DNA from: Hydrogenophaga sp.
GTDB lineage: Bacteria; Pseudomonadota; Gammaproteobacteria; Burkholderiales; Burkholderiaceae_C
Direction: 5' to 3'
DNA: 64,000 nt
NCBI RefSeq assembly: GCF_014773545.1
Contig: NZ_SDDV01000006.1
Location: forward strand, 62,001-126,000
Shown: positions 45,729 through 54,175 of the stretch, in pieces
Numbering within the stretch: the first letter of the stretch is position 1
Layout of the letters: each line of letters starts with the position of its first letter
The notes under the pieces: generated by a model
The model's input: only the letters and a program-made list of their open reading frames with translations
Database searches by the model: none
What the model was told of the DNA's origin: nothing
Position numbers and translations under genes: made by a program

Positions 45729-45879
45729 ATCCTAAATCCGGCAGTTGACCGCGCAGTTTGCGCTGGAAACGCCCAGGAACACACACTCATTTGACCACGA
45801 AGGCACTCACCTGCTGGGTGAGAGCGCTACGCACCCGATTGAGCCGCCCTGGGGCGCGTCCAACTGCCGGATTTAGGAT
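45729..45879. mobile_element. 151-base inverted-repeat element (MITE or internally deleted IS)
   Basis: Perfect 19-base terminal inverted repeats: ATCCTAAATCCGGCAGTTG (45729-45747) and CAACTGCCGGATTTAGGAT (45861-45879). On the minus strand the inside has a short open frame ending LTQQVSAFVVK, possibly the tail of a lost transposase. No target duplication is seen. One end recurs at 22315-22333. It truncates a YheT-like gene. Confidence 0.75.
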
Positions 45880-45918
45880 CATCCCGCTCTTGACACGCAA
45901 TCCAGCGCCTTGATTTTG

Positions 45919-45946
45919 CTGGATTCCCGTCTTTGCGGGAATGACG
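45919..45946. repeat. dispersed palindromic repeat (GGATTCCCG-GCGGGAATGACG type)
   Basis: ATTCCCG (45923-45929) and CGGGAAT (45936-45942) pair around a six-base loop inside CTGGATTCCCG...GCGGGAATGACG, a repeat family found in many proteobacterial genomes. It lies between the inverted-repeat element and the Smr gene. Confidence 0.65.
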
Positions 45947-46000
45947 AAAACAGGATGTACAGCAGTGCCCATCGGTCTTGTTGCGAGACAATCGGCTGCC

Positions 46001-46618
46001 ATGAAGCTGCGTTCACTGTCCGAACTCAAGTCGCTGCAAAAAGTGCTCGCCAGGCAGGCCGTCGCCCCGTCGCCAGCGCGTGCGCAGCCACAGGGCGCCC
46101 AGCCTGAGCCCGTCTCTTTCCCCCAAAGCGTAGGCCCGGTGCAAGCCCTGACGGCGACGCAGCGCGTGCAGCGCGCGCCGCCGCGCCGATCAGCGCTGCC
46201 GCTGCCGCGCCCGCGCGACCCCGCCCAGGTGCAAGACGCCGCGCTGTCGGACGCGTTCGAGCCAAAAGCCCTGCTGCACGACGGCGCGTCGCTGGGCTTT
46301 GTGCGCCCCGGCCAGAGCCCGGACCTGCTGCGCAAACTGCGCGCCGGGCACTGGAACATTCAGCGCCGTCTGGACTTGCACGGCCTGCACAGCGACGAAG
46401 CGCGCCTGGCTCTGCACCAGTTCATCCAGCAGGCGCAGCAACACGGGCTGCGCTGCGTGCAGGTGGTGCATGGCAAAGGTTTGGGCTCGCCCGGTGGCAC
46501 ACCGGTGCTAAAACTGCGGGTGCCGCGCTGGTTGGCGCAGAAAAACGAGGTACTGGCTTTTGCATCGGCGCGCCCGGCACAAGGCGGCAGCGGCGCCGTG
46601 CTGGTGCTGCTGCGTTAA
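46001..46618 (+). CDS. Smr-domain protein
   Basis: A 205-residue protein with a Pro/Ala/Gln-rich N-terminal half and a C-terminal Smr (MutS2-like) domain: RRLDLHGLHSDEARLALHQFI, CVQVVHGKGLGSPGGTPVLK and VLAFASARPAQGGSGAVLVLL. The LDxH and HGxG motifs of Smr endonuclease-type domains are intact. The ATG at 46001 is preferred. It is flanked by gene debris on both sides. Confidence 0.9.
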   Translation: MKLRSLSELKSLQKVLARQAVAPSPARAQPQGAQPEPVSFPQSVGPVQALTATQRVQRAPPRRSALPLPRPRDPAQVQDAALSDAFEPKALLHDGASLGFVRPGQSPDLLRKLRAGHWNIQRRLDLHGLHSDEARLALHQFIQQAQQHGLRCVQVVHGKGLGSPGGTPVLKLRVPRWLAQKNEVLAFASARPAQGGSGAVLVLLR

Positions 46619-46775
46619 GCTTCGACCGTGTGGCGCATCCAGTCAGCGGTCTTGAAAAAGCTCGCGTTGAGTCCGAGCCGCCATTCGTCAGGCACGCCGG
46701 TCTCGCCCATGGCCTGATCCATGCAGGCCAGCCACTGATCGCGCTCCCGAATGCCAAAACGGCGTGACGGGCGTG
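46615..46775 (-). pseudogene. C-terminal remnant of a group II truncated hemoglobin
   Basis: The minus strand reads GIRERDQWLACMDQAMGETG, then ADWMRHTVEA and TAA (46615-46617), the distinctive last helices of YjbI-type truncated hemoglobins. Immediately upstream ARHAV fits in another frame, suggesting a one-base loss in a T run near 46755. The heme-binding part is missing; sequence before about 46775 is not globin. Confidence 0.7.
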
Positions 46776-46810
46776 ATGGAGGTTTCGCTCCCAGGCATGG
46801 GAAAAACCGT

Positions 46811-49381
46811 TCAGACCGCGGCGCGGCGCAAGGTTTCTATCACCGGCGTGTTGAGCACGCTGCGCAGGCCCCACCAGCCGGCCGCCAGCGCCAGCAGGGC
46901 ACCCGCCAGACCGCCCGCCAGCGGCACCAGCGGCGAGGGTTTCCAGGCAAATTCAAACACGTAGTGCGCCAGCGCCCAACCCACCCCCATCGCCAGCAGC
47001 GAAGCCAGCACACCGGCGAGCAGACCCACACCCAGCAGTTCGATGCGCTGCACCCGGCGCAACAAGGCTGAACTGGCGCCGACGGCGCGCAAAATGGCAA
47101 ATTCGCGCGCACGCTCGGCGCGCGTGGCGGTGATGGCGGCCAGCAGCACCACCAACCCGGCCGCCAGCGTGAACACAAACAGGAATTCGACCGCTCCTAT
47201 TACCTGCGCCAGTACACGTTGCACCTGGGCGATGGTCTGGCTGGTATCGACGTGGGTGATGTTGGGAAACTGGCGCACCAGCTCGTTGTCGAACTGCGGC
47301 CGATCGGCTGGCGCCCGAAAGGCGCTGATGTAGGTAAACGGCACATCGGGCAGCTGCGTCAGCGGGAAAACGACGAAGAAGTTGACCCGCATCGAACTCC
47401 AGTCGACCCGGCGCAGGCTGGTCACGCGCCCGTGCGTGAGCTGCCCGGCAATGTCGAAGCTGAGCCGGTCGCCCAGTTCGAGGCCCAGTTCTTCGGCCAG
47501 CCCCTCTTCCACGCTGACCGCGTCGGCCTCGTGGCTGCGCCATTGCCCCGCCAGCACCGGGTTGTGCGGCGGCACGCTGGAGCTGTTGGAGAGGTTGAAT
47601 TCGCGTGCCACCAGACGCTGGGCGCGGTCGCTGCTGAAGTCTTCGGGCTGAATGGGCCGGTCGTTGATGGCAATCAGTCGACCGCGAAACATGGGATACC
47701 AATCAAAGTGCTGTACCCCGGCCTGGCGCAAGGCCTGCTGGAAGTCCGGGCCCTGCTCGGGCTGCACGTTGATGACGAAGCGGTTCGGCGCGTCTGCGGG
47801 CGTGGCGCTGCGCCAACTGTCGATCAAGTCGGTGCGCAGCAACACCAGCAGCACCAAGGCAAGCAAGCCCAGCGCCAGCGCGCTGATCTGCAACACCGCG
47901 TAGGCCGGACGCGCGGCCAACTGGCGCGTGGCCATGACCAGCGCGGTCGGTGCGCTGACTTCGTTGACGCTGGCACGCAGCAAGCGCACCGCGCCGTAAC
48001 CGACCAAAGCGAACAGCAAGGCCGCTGCGGCAAACCCGCCGACCGCTATCGCACCCAGCACCAGGTCGCGACTGACCAGCAGCAGCAGCGCGGCAAAACC
48101 GAGCAGGCCCAGACCGAGCACCGCCAGCGTGGCCGGCTTGATCTGCCCCAGGTCGCGCCGGATCACGCGCAGCGGCGGCACCCGCGCCAACTGCAACACC
48201 GGCGGCAGTCCAAAAGCCAGCAGCAGCGTCAGCCCCATGCCCAAGCCCAGCGCCAGCGGCGCCAGGCCGGGCGGGGGTAGCGCGGTTTGCACCAACCCGG
48301 CGAGCAAGAGCACGAATACATGGTGCGCCAGATAGCCCAGCAGCAGCCCGAGCGCGCTGGCAAACAGGCCGGCCAGCGCAAATTCAAAGGTGTAGGCGCG
48401 CGCCATGGTGGCCTGTGACAGACCGAGCACGCGCAGCATGGCGCAGTCGTCCAGGTGGCGCTGGGCAAAGCCGCGCGCGGCGATCGCCACCGCTACTGCG
48501 CTCAATAGTGCGGCCAGCAAGGCCACCAGATTGAGAAATTTTTCTGCCCGCTCGAACGTCTGCTGCATCTCGGGCCGCCCGCTCTCGAGCGACTCCAGCC
48601 GCATGCCACGCACAGCGCCTGACTCGATTTCGGTCTGCGCCCACTGAACGAAACGCGCCACCGCCGCCGCGTCTCCCGCTACCGCCAGCCGGTGATTCAG
48701 GCGGCTGGCCGGCTGCACCAGGCCGGTGCTCGGCAGGTCGGCGGTGTTTATCATGACGCGCGGCGCAAAGCTCATGAAACCACCGCCGCGGTCGGGCTCG
48801 AGCACGATGACGCGCTCGATCGTCAGCGTCGCATCGCCCAGCAGCAGCGGCTGGCCCATGCGCAGCTCCAGTGCCTGCAGCAGCGCGGCGTCGACCCAGA
48901 CACTGCCGGGCGCAGGCACATCGCGCGTCTGGACATCGGGCGCCTGCGCCGATGCCGCCACGCGCAGGTTGCCGCGCAAGGGGTAGCCCGCCTCCACCGC
49001 CTTGAGCGCCACCAGGCGCGCCGCACCACCGGCTTCGTCCGGTGCCCGGCCCATGGTCGGAAAGGTCAGCGTCTGCGCGGTTTGCAAGCCAAGCGCCTGC
49101 GCCTGTTGCACAAATGAGGCCGGCGGCGCATGGTCGCTGCCCAGCACGGCGTCGCCGCCCAGCAGCGCACTGGCGTCGCGGCTGAGGCCGGCGTGCAGCC
49201 GGTCAGCAAAAAATCCGACCGCCGTCAGGGCCGCCACTGCCAGCGTCACCGCCAACAGCAGCAGGTGCAGCTCACCGGCCCGCCAGTCGCGCCGCAGCGA
49301 GCGCCAGCCCAGGGTCCAGAATCGAATCGGCAAGGCGGCGGCGGAAAACGCGGCCGGGGTGGATACGGGTTCGAGAGTCAT
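46811..49381 (-). CDS. FtsX-like ABC transporter permease (YbbP type)
   Basis: An 856-residue inner-membrane protein with one N-terminal transmembrane helix, a periplasmic domain, and two FtsX permease blocks (about residues 285-420 and 735-850), plus extra helices near 430-510: the ten-helix MacB/YbbP-type layout. YbbP works with the ATPase YbbA in lipoprotein or toxic-compound export in other bacteria; no such ATPase gene is in this window. The C-terminus ends normally (PVIETLRRAAV). Confidence 0.87.
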   Translation of the reverse strand: MTLEPVSTPAAFSAAALPIRFWTLGWRSLRRDWRAGELHLLLLAVTLAVAALTAVGFFADRLHAGLSRDASALLGGDAVLGSDHAPPASFVQQAQALGLQTAQTLTFPTMGRAPDEAGGAARLVALKAVEAGYPLRGNLRVAASAQAPDVQTRDVPAPGSVWVDAALLQALELRMGQPLLLGDATLTIERVIVLEPDRGGGFMSFAPRVMINTADLPSTGLVQPASRLNHRLAVAGDAAAVARFVQWAQTEIESGAVRGMRLESLESGRPEMQQTFERAEKFLNLVALLAALLSAVAVAIAARGFAQRHLDDCAMLRVLGLSQATMARAYTFEFALAGLFASALGLLLGYLAHHVFVLLLAGLVQTALPPPGLAPLALGLGMGLTLLLAFGLPPVLQLARVPPLRVIRRDLGQIKPATLAVLGLGLLGFAALLLLVSRDLVLGAIAVGGFAAAALLFALVGYGAVRLLRASVNEVSAPTALVMATRQLAARPAYAVLQISALALGLLALVLLVLLRTDLIDSWRSATPADAPNRFVINVQPEQGPDFQQALRQAGVQHFDWYPMFRGRLIAINDRPIQPEDFSSDRAQRLVAREFNLSNSSSVPPHNPVLAGQWRSHEADAVSVEEGLAEELGLELGDRLSFDIAGQLTHGRVTSLRRVDWSSMRVNFFVVFPLTQLPDVPFTYISAFRAPADRPQFDNELVRQFPNITHVDTSQTIAQVQRVLAQVIGAVEFLFVFTLAAGLVVLLAAITATRAERAREFAILRAVGASSALLRRVQRIELLGVGLLAGVLASLLAMGVGWALAHYVFEFAWKPSPLVPLAGGLAGALLALAAGWWGLRSVLNTPVIETLRRAAV

Positions 49382-49466
49382 GGTTGCCGCATTGGAGCAG
49401 AAAATTGCGGCTTCGGTTCGTCAAGGGCCGCGCAGTTGTCATCCCGCACAGCGCATTCGCTGCGGC

Positions 49467-49482
49467 TGACATATTCGTAATG
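49467..49482. promoter_or_regulatory. candidate copper-regulator (CusR/CopR-type) box
   Basis: TGACATATTCGTAATG matches 12 of 16 bases with a second site at 52975-52990. Both fit a TGACA-N4-(T/C)GT(C/A)AT dyad like the box bound by CusR/CopR response regulators. It lies 74 bases before the first copper-island gene. Confidence 0.5.
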
Positions 49483-49555
49483 CAGGCGACAGCTGCGCGT
49501 CGACCCGGGAGCCGCAGAATGCTGCCACCCCAACCGGCAACCGCAGGAGCCACCC

Positions 49556-50680
49556 GTGACAACCCGAACTTTCAGCTCGACCGCCTGGCGCGCACTCATC
49601 GCGTGCCTGCTGGCTGCGCCGCTGGCCTTGCAAGCGCAAGACAGCGCCACGCAACCCGCAGTCGACTGGCGCAGCGCCAACGACACGGTTGGCCAGTTCA
49701 AGCGCGGCCATGCCGACGTGCTGCGCTGGGAACTGGCCCATCTGCCACCTCCAGCGGTGGCCGCCCAAACACCCGCCGAGCTGCGCTTGCTCAGCGCTGA
49801 AGACGCGGTGCGTCAGGCCTGGCGCTCCCAGCCCAAGCTGGCAACGGCGCTGGCGCGGCTGGGGCCACAGGCGCAAAAGCACATCGCTGCCGGGCAGTGG
49901 ATCGACCTCGACCCCAGCCTGTTTGTGCGCATCCACGATGCCGATGAGGTGCTGAAAACCGCTGTGCAGGCGCGCAAAGTCTGGCTGCAGGCGGTCGCCG
50001 CGCAACAGGTGGTGCACCAGCGGCAGCAAGGCCTGCAAGCCGCGCAAGCCGGCAACGAACTGGGGCGGCGCATGGTCAGCGTGGGCAATTGGAGCGCCTT
50101 GCAGCGCAGCCAGGTGCAGTTGGCCGAATCGGTGGCGCAGATGGACTTGACCCGTGCGCGCTACGCCGCCGCGCTGGCGCAGGCCGATTTGCTGCGTCTG
50201 CTCCAACTCAGCGGCGTCCACGCGGCAGTGGAATTGCCCGAGCAGCTACCTGGCGCGGCGCTGCCGGCGCTGTCGCAGGAACAGGTGCAACGGCGGCTAG
50301 AGGCACTGCGGGCACAACTGCCGCGCGCCGAAGGCTTGCGCGCGCGTGCCGATGCGCAGCTCGCGCTGACGGCCTATCAGGCCAGTCAGGCCGTGCTGCA
50401 CGCCAGCCAGAATGAGGTTTTGACGCTGCAGCAGTTCATCACCGAGCAGACCGTGCTGCACTACAACGGCATGCTCAAAAGCGTCTGGGACCTGTTGGGA
50501 CAAGCACGCATGCAGTCGCAAGCGGTGATCGATGCCATCGAGACGCAGCGCGATTTTTTGCTCGCCGAGACCGACCTGCAATGGGTGTTGCAGGGCGGAG
50601 CGCCCGCGTATTTCGTCTCTCTCGCTGATGCCGGCGCAGACGCCGCCGCCCCCGGACATTTTAAAGGATGGTTGCCATGA
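49556..50680 (+). CDS. TolC-like outer-membrane efflux family protein
   Basis: A 374-residue protein with a signal peptide (ending ALQAQ, about residue 28), an Ala/Gln/Leu-rich alpha-helical coiled body and LRLLSAEDAVRQAWRSQPKL and QQVVHQRQQGLQAAQAGNELGRRMVSVGNWSA-type TolC features. It is shorter than classic TolC (about 420-490). The GTG start at 49556 has a GGAG site. It overlaps the multicopper oxidase gene, so a role in copper export or oxidase biogenesis is inferred. Confidence 0.75.
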   Translation: MTTRTFSSTAWRALIACLLAAPLALQAQDSATQPAVDWRSANDTVGQFKRGHADVLRWELAHLPPPAVAAQTPAELRLLSAEDAVRQAWRSQPKLATALARLGPQAQKHIAAGQWIDLDPSLFVRIHDADEVLKTAVQARKVWLQAVAAQQVVHQRQQGLQAAQAGNELGRRMVSVGNWSALQRSQVQLAESVAQMDLTRARYAAALAQADLLRLLQLSGVHAAVELPEQLPGAALPALSQEQVQRRLEALRAQLPRAEGLRARADAQLALTAYQASQAVLHASQNEVLTLQQFITEQTVLHYNGMLKSVWDLLGQARMQSQAVIDAIETQRDFLLAETDLQWVLQGGAPAYFVSLADAGADAAAPGHFKGWLP

Positions 50681-52062
50681 ACCCAATCAAATCGAGACGT
50701 CAATTCTTCGCCGGTGCAGCCGCTGGTGTGGCCGGCCTGGCGGTGGCGCGTTCTGCGCTGGCCGGCCTGCCCGAACCAGCCCTCCAGACCTCCAGCAACA
50801 CCGCCGCCCCTGTGCTGCCCCACAGCGGCAGGCCGTACCACCCGGTCGTCACCCTCAACGGCTGGACGCTGCCTTGGCGCATGAAAGACGGCGTGAAAGA
50901 ATTTCACCTGGTGGCCGAGCCGGTGGTGCGCGAAGTCAGCCCCGGCTTCGTCGTCAACATGTGGGGCTACAACGGGCAGAGCCCGGGTCCGACGATAGAG
51001 GTGGTCGAAGGCGACCGGGTACGTTTGTTCGTCAGCAACCAACTGCCCGAACCCACCAGCGTGCACTGGCACGGGCAGCGCCTGCCGGCCGGCATGGACG
51101 GCGTAGCCGGCCTGAACCAAGCGTCCATACCGGTCGGCAAGACCTTTGTCTACGAATTCCAGGCGCGCCGTCCCGGCACCTTCATGTACCACCCGCACGC
51201 CGACGAAATGGTGCAAATGGCCATGGGCATGCACGGTTTTTGGGTCACGCACCCAAAAACCAGCCACCCCTACATCAGCGAAGTGCAGCGCGACTTTTGC
51301 TTCCTGCTCAACGCCTTCGACGTCGAACCCGGCAGCAAGACGCCGCGCGTCAACACCATGCTCGACTTCAACATCTGGTGCTGGAACAGCCGCATCTTCC
51401 CCGGCATCGACAGCTTGAACGTGCGCCACAACGACCGGGTGCGCATCCGCATCGGCAACCTCACCATGACCAACCACCCGATCCACCTGCACGGCCACGA
51501 GTTCGAGGTGACCGGCACCGACGGCGGCCCCACGCCGCCGCTCAGCCGCTGGCCCGAAGTCACGGCCGACATCGCGGTCGGTCAGATGCGCCAGCTCGAA
51601 TTCCAAGCCACCGAGGAAGGCGACTGGGCCATTCACTGCCACAAGAGCCACCACACCATGAACGCCATGGGGCACGACGTGCCAACCATGATTGGCGTCG
51701 ACCACCGTGGCCTGATCCAGAAAATCCAGCAACTGGTGCCCGACTACATGATGATGGGCGAGCGCGGCATGTACGACATGAAGCAAATGCAAATGCCGCT
51801 GCCCGACAACACCGCACCCATGATGAGCGGCCAGGGCCAGTTTGGTCCGATCGGCATGGGCGGCATGTTGAGCGTGCTCAAAGTACGCAAAGACCAAAAA
51901 CCCGGCGATTACAGCGACCCCGGCCCCTACCGTTTTCCGGCTGGCACGGTGGCGCGTGAATGGCAAGGCAGCACCCCCGCGCCGGCACGCGCGCCGCAAC
52001 ACGCCAGCGCACCGGCGGCGGCCAGCGTGGTCAAGCCGCGGGGCACGGGCCCACATCACTGA
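50677..52062 (+). CDS. multicopper oxidase, Tat-exported
   Basis: A 461-residue periplasmic copper oxidase. The Tat signal has SRRQFFAGAAAG at residues 5-16. Copper ligands: SVHWHGQRLP and FMYHPHADEM in the N-terminal cupredoxin domain, HPIHLHGHEFEV and the type 1/type 3 segment IHCHKSHHTMNAM in the C-terminal one. A Met-rich tail (DYMMMGERGMYDMKQMQM) could gather Cu(I), as in CueO/PcoA-type detoxifying oxidases. I start at the ATG at 50677, overlapping the TolC-like stop; an ATG at 50668 is also in frame. Confidence 0.9.
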   Translation: MNPIKSRRQFFAGAAAGVAGLAVARSALAGLPEPALQTSSNTAAPVLPHSGRPYHPVVTLNGWTLPWRMKDGVKEFHLVAEPVVREVSPGFVVNMWGYNGQSPGPTIEVVEGDRVRLFVSNQLPEPTSVHWHGQRLPAGMDGVAGLNQASIPVGKTFVYEFQARRPGTFMYHPHADEMVQMAMGMHGFWVTHPKTSHPYISEVQRDFCFLLNAFDVEPGSKTPRVNTMLDFNIWCWNSRIFPGIDSLNVRHNDRVRIRIGNLTMTNHPIHLHGHEFEVTGTDGGPTPPLSRWPEVTADIAVGQMRQLEFQATEEGDWAIHCHKSHHTMNAMGHDVPTMIGVDHRGLIQKIQQLVPDYMMMGERGMYDMKQMQMPLPDNTAPMMSGQGQFGPIGMGGMLSVLKVRKDQKPGDYSDPGPYRFPAGTVAREWQGSTPAPARAPQHASAPAAASVVKPRGTGPHH

Positions 52063-52114
52063 TGCCGGAGCGCCACGCGCGGGCTGACCTTGACTTGACT
52101 TGACTGGAGCATAT

Positions 52115-52867
52115 ATGACCCGGATCAGAATCTGTTTCGCCGCCGCCTTGCTGGCCGCCAGTGCCGGCGCGCTGGCGCACGGCCCGCAAGGCCATATGCC
52201 AGAACGCGCTGCTGCGCCGGCGCAACAAAAGCCCTGGGGAATCGCAGGCCAGACCGACAGCGTGGCGCGGACGGTGGAAATCCGCATGACCGACGATATG
52301 CGCTTTACGCCAGCCAGCGTGGCGGTCAAGTACGGCGAAACGGTCCACTTCTTGCTGTACAACGATGGAAAAATCACGCACGAAATGGTGCTGGGCACGC
52401 CACAGGAACTGCGCGCGCATGCCGCCTTGATGAAAAAATTTCCCGGCATGGCGCACGATGAACCCTATATGGCGCACGTGGAGCCTGGCCAGCGCGGCGA
52501 AATCGTCTGGACCTTTAACCGGGCGGGCGAATTTGACTTTGCCTGCTTGTTGCCCGGTCACTTTGAAGCCGGCATGGTGGGCCGCATCCAGGTGCTGGCA
52601 GCGGCGCCGGCCCAGCCGGCAAGCACCGACAGCGCTGCCGTTGCGGACATGACCGAGGGCGAGATCCGCCGCATCGACAAAGTCGGGGGGAAAATCACCA
52701 TCCGGCACGGCGAGATCAAACACCTGGACATGCCACCCATGACCATGGTTTTCACGGCCAAAGACAAAACCCTGCTCGATCGGGTTCAAGTCGGTCAGCG
52801 GGTGCGCTTTCAGGTCGAGCAAGAAGCCGGGGTGCTGCTGGTGACGGCAATCGAGCCCGCCAACTAG
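52115..52867 (+). CDS. cupredoxin-CusF fusion protein
   Basis: A 250-residue periplasmic protein. After a signal peptide (ending AGALAH) comes a cupredoxin domain with the type 1-like ligands His (THEMVLGT), Cys (FACLLPGH) and His/Met (PGHFEAGM), about residues 45-165; then a linker and a CusF-type domain with HLDMPPMTMVF (about residues 180-250) that binds Cu(I) through His, two Met and usually a Trp. Joining a cupredoxin to a CusF chaperone suggests copper delivery to or from the oxidase encoded just upstream. Confidence 0.88.
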   Translation: MTRIRICFAAALLAASAGALAHGPQGHMPERAAAPAQQKPWGIAGQTDSVARTVEIRMTDDMRFTPASVAVKYGETVHFLLYNDGKITHEMVLGTPQELRAHAALMKKFPGMAHDEPYMAHVEPGQRGEIVWTFNRAGEFDFACLLPGHFEAGMVGRIQVLAAAPAQPASTDSAAVADMTEGEIRRIDKVGGKITIRHGEIKHLDMPPMTMVFTAKDKTLLDRVQVGQRVRFQVEQEAGVLLVTAIEPAN

Positions 52868-52974
52868 CGTGGTGGTGCGCGCTTGATGAGGCAAATAAAA
52901 CCAATGGATTTTTTCCCCTGATCAGGCGCAAACCAAAACCATCCTCCCGTTCGGGCTGCTTGCGGCGTTGAAAC

Positions 52975-52990
52975 TGACACTTTTGTCATG
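52975..52990. promoter_or_regulatory. candidate copper-regulator (CusR/CopR-type) box
   Basis: TGACACTTTTGTCATG contains a perfect TGACA-N4-TGTCA dyad, close to the E. coli CusR box (AAAATGACAANNTTGTCATT). A CACAAT at 53023-53028 could be the -10 of the Met-rich gene, placing the box centre about 50 bases upstream of transcription start. Confidence 0.55.
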
Positions 52991-53100
52991 TGCGCGTCAT
53001 GTTTTTCCCCAGGCCGGGTGGCCACAATCGATTCGAATGCGAGCGGCTGGCGGTCTGCTTGCAGCCCACACATCGACCCACCGTCCTGCAAGGAAATGCC

Positions 53101-53571
53101 ATGTCTTATTGGAAACAAACCCTGATCGGTTTGACCTTTGTCGGCGCCGCGTTCGGGGCCACCGCCCAGACGCCGCCACCCGCTGCGGCACCGGGCGCAG
53201 CGCAGCCGGCCGACGATGCCGGCGTGGCCGCGCGTCTGGCGCGCATGGATCAACACATGACCGCCATGCAGGACTTGCGCACCCGCATGGCTGGCGCCAA
53301 AACCCCGGCGCAACGTGAGGCGCTGTGGGCCGAGCACAGCAGACTGATGCAAGAAGGCATGACCCTAATGGGCGGCATGGGGCCGGGCGGCAGGGGCATG
53401 GGTATGGGCATGGGCGGCATGGGCATGGGCGGCATGGGTATGCGCGGCGGCCCGGGCGCTTCGCTGGACGCCGAAACGCGTCAACTCATGCTGGAGAGAC
53501 GCATGGAAATGATGCAGTCCATGATGCAACTGATGATGGACCGCCAGGCCGCGCCCGCCGCCCGGCCCTGA
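53101..53571 (+). CDS. small periplasmic Met/Gly-rich protein, probable copper binder
   Basis: A 156-residue secreted protein: signal peptide ending FGATAQ, a Pro/Ala linker, a helical region with RMDQHMTAMQDLRTRM, then a Gly-Met repeat (GMGMGMGGMGMGGMGM) and a helical tail with MEMMQSMMQLMMD. Dense Met suggests Cu(I)/Ag(I) binding, like the CopM or Met-rich regions of PcoE/SilE-type proteins, though no known family is recognised. It has its own copper-type box upstream. Confidence 0.75.
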   Translation: MSYWKQTLIGLTFVGAAFGATAQTPPPAAAPGAAQPADDAGVAARLARMDQHMTAMQDLRTRMAGAKTPAQREALWAEHSRLMQEGMTLMGGMGPGGRGMGMGMGGMGMGGMGMRGGPGASLDAETRQLMLERRMEMMQSMMQLMMDRQAAPAARP

Positions 53572-53637
53572 CACAGCCGGGTGCGGGCCGCGCGCGGCAC
53601 GGCGGCCGCGCCGGGTTCGCGCCGCCGCGCCGCCACT

Positions 53638-54123
53638 TCAGTGCATGGGGCCGCGCGGCGGATGGGCGCCGCCTCCGTGTCCATGCGCCGCACCGGCACC
53701 CAGCGCGGTCACCGGCGCCAGCACGTCCTGGCTGAAGCGCCGCTGGGCGGCGTCCTCAAACACCAGCGTGATGGGCACGCTCTGCCCGGCCGACAGCGGC
53801 TGCTTCAATTCCATCAGCATCACGTGGTAGCCGCCCGGCTTGAGCTCGGTGCTGCGTCCGGCGGGCAAGTCCAGCCCCGCAATCTGGCGCATCTTCATCA
53901 CGTTGTGCTCCATTTTCATTTCGTGAATCTCGACCACGCCCGCCAACGCTGAGCTGGCGGCCACCAGGCGCGCCGGGGCGCTGGGCGTCAGACGCATGAA
54001 AGCGCCGGTGGCCTTTTGCGTTGCCACGGTGCCGCGCACCCAGGCGTTCTCGACCAGGACGGTGATTTGCGCCCAGGCGCTGGCAGAGGTGGCCAGCAAA
54101 GCGGCGATCAGTATTTTTTTCAT
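53638..54123 (-). CDS. periplasmic copper chaperone PCu(A)C
   Basis: A 161-residue protein with a signal peptide (ending ASAWAQ), a DUF461/PCu(A)C fold and the Cu(I) ligand motif VEIHEMKMEHNVMKMR followed by LKPGGYHVMLM, the H-M-x(n)-H-x-M pattern of the family. A His-rich tail (HGHGGGAHPPRGPMH) may also bind copper. PCu(A)C metallates the CuA or CuB site of cytochrome oxidase with SCO, which is encoded just upstream. Confidence 0.93.
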   Translation of the reverse strand: MKKILIAALLATSASAWAQITVLVENAWVRGTVATQKATGAFMRLTPSAPARLVAASSALAGVVEIHEMKMEHNVMKMRQIAGLDLPAGRSTELKPGGYHVMLMELKQPLSAGQSVPITLVFEDAAQRRFSQDVLAPVTALGAGAAHGHGGGAHPPRGPMH

Positions 54124-54175
54124 TGCAAACTCCAATTCTGTAACGATTCAAACAATCAAAAAACTCACAGCGGCT

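Noticed and set aside
52085-52104. TTGAC pentamer repeats before the cupredoxin-CusF gene
   Set aside because: Only about three units, probably chance; noted but no function assigned.
50461-52449. 662-residue minus-strand frame opposite the multicopper oxidase
   Set aside because: Antisense shadow; copper-ligand motifs on the plus strand settle the coding strand.
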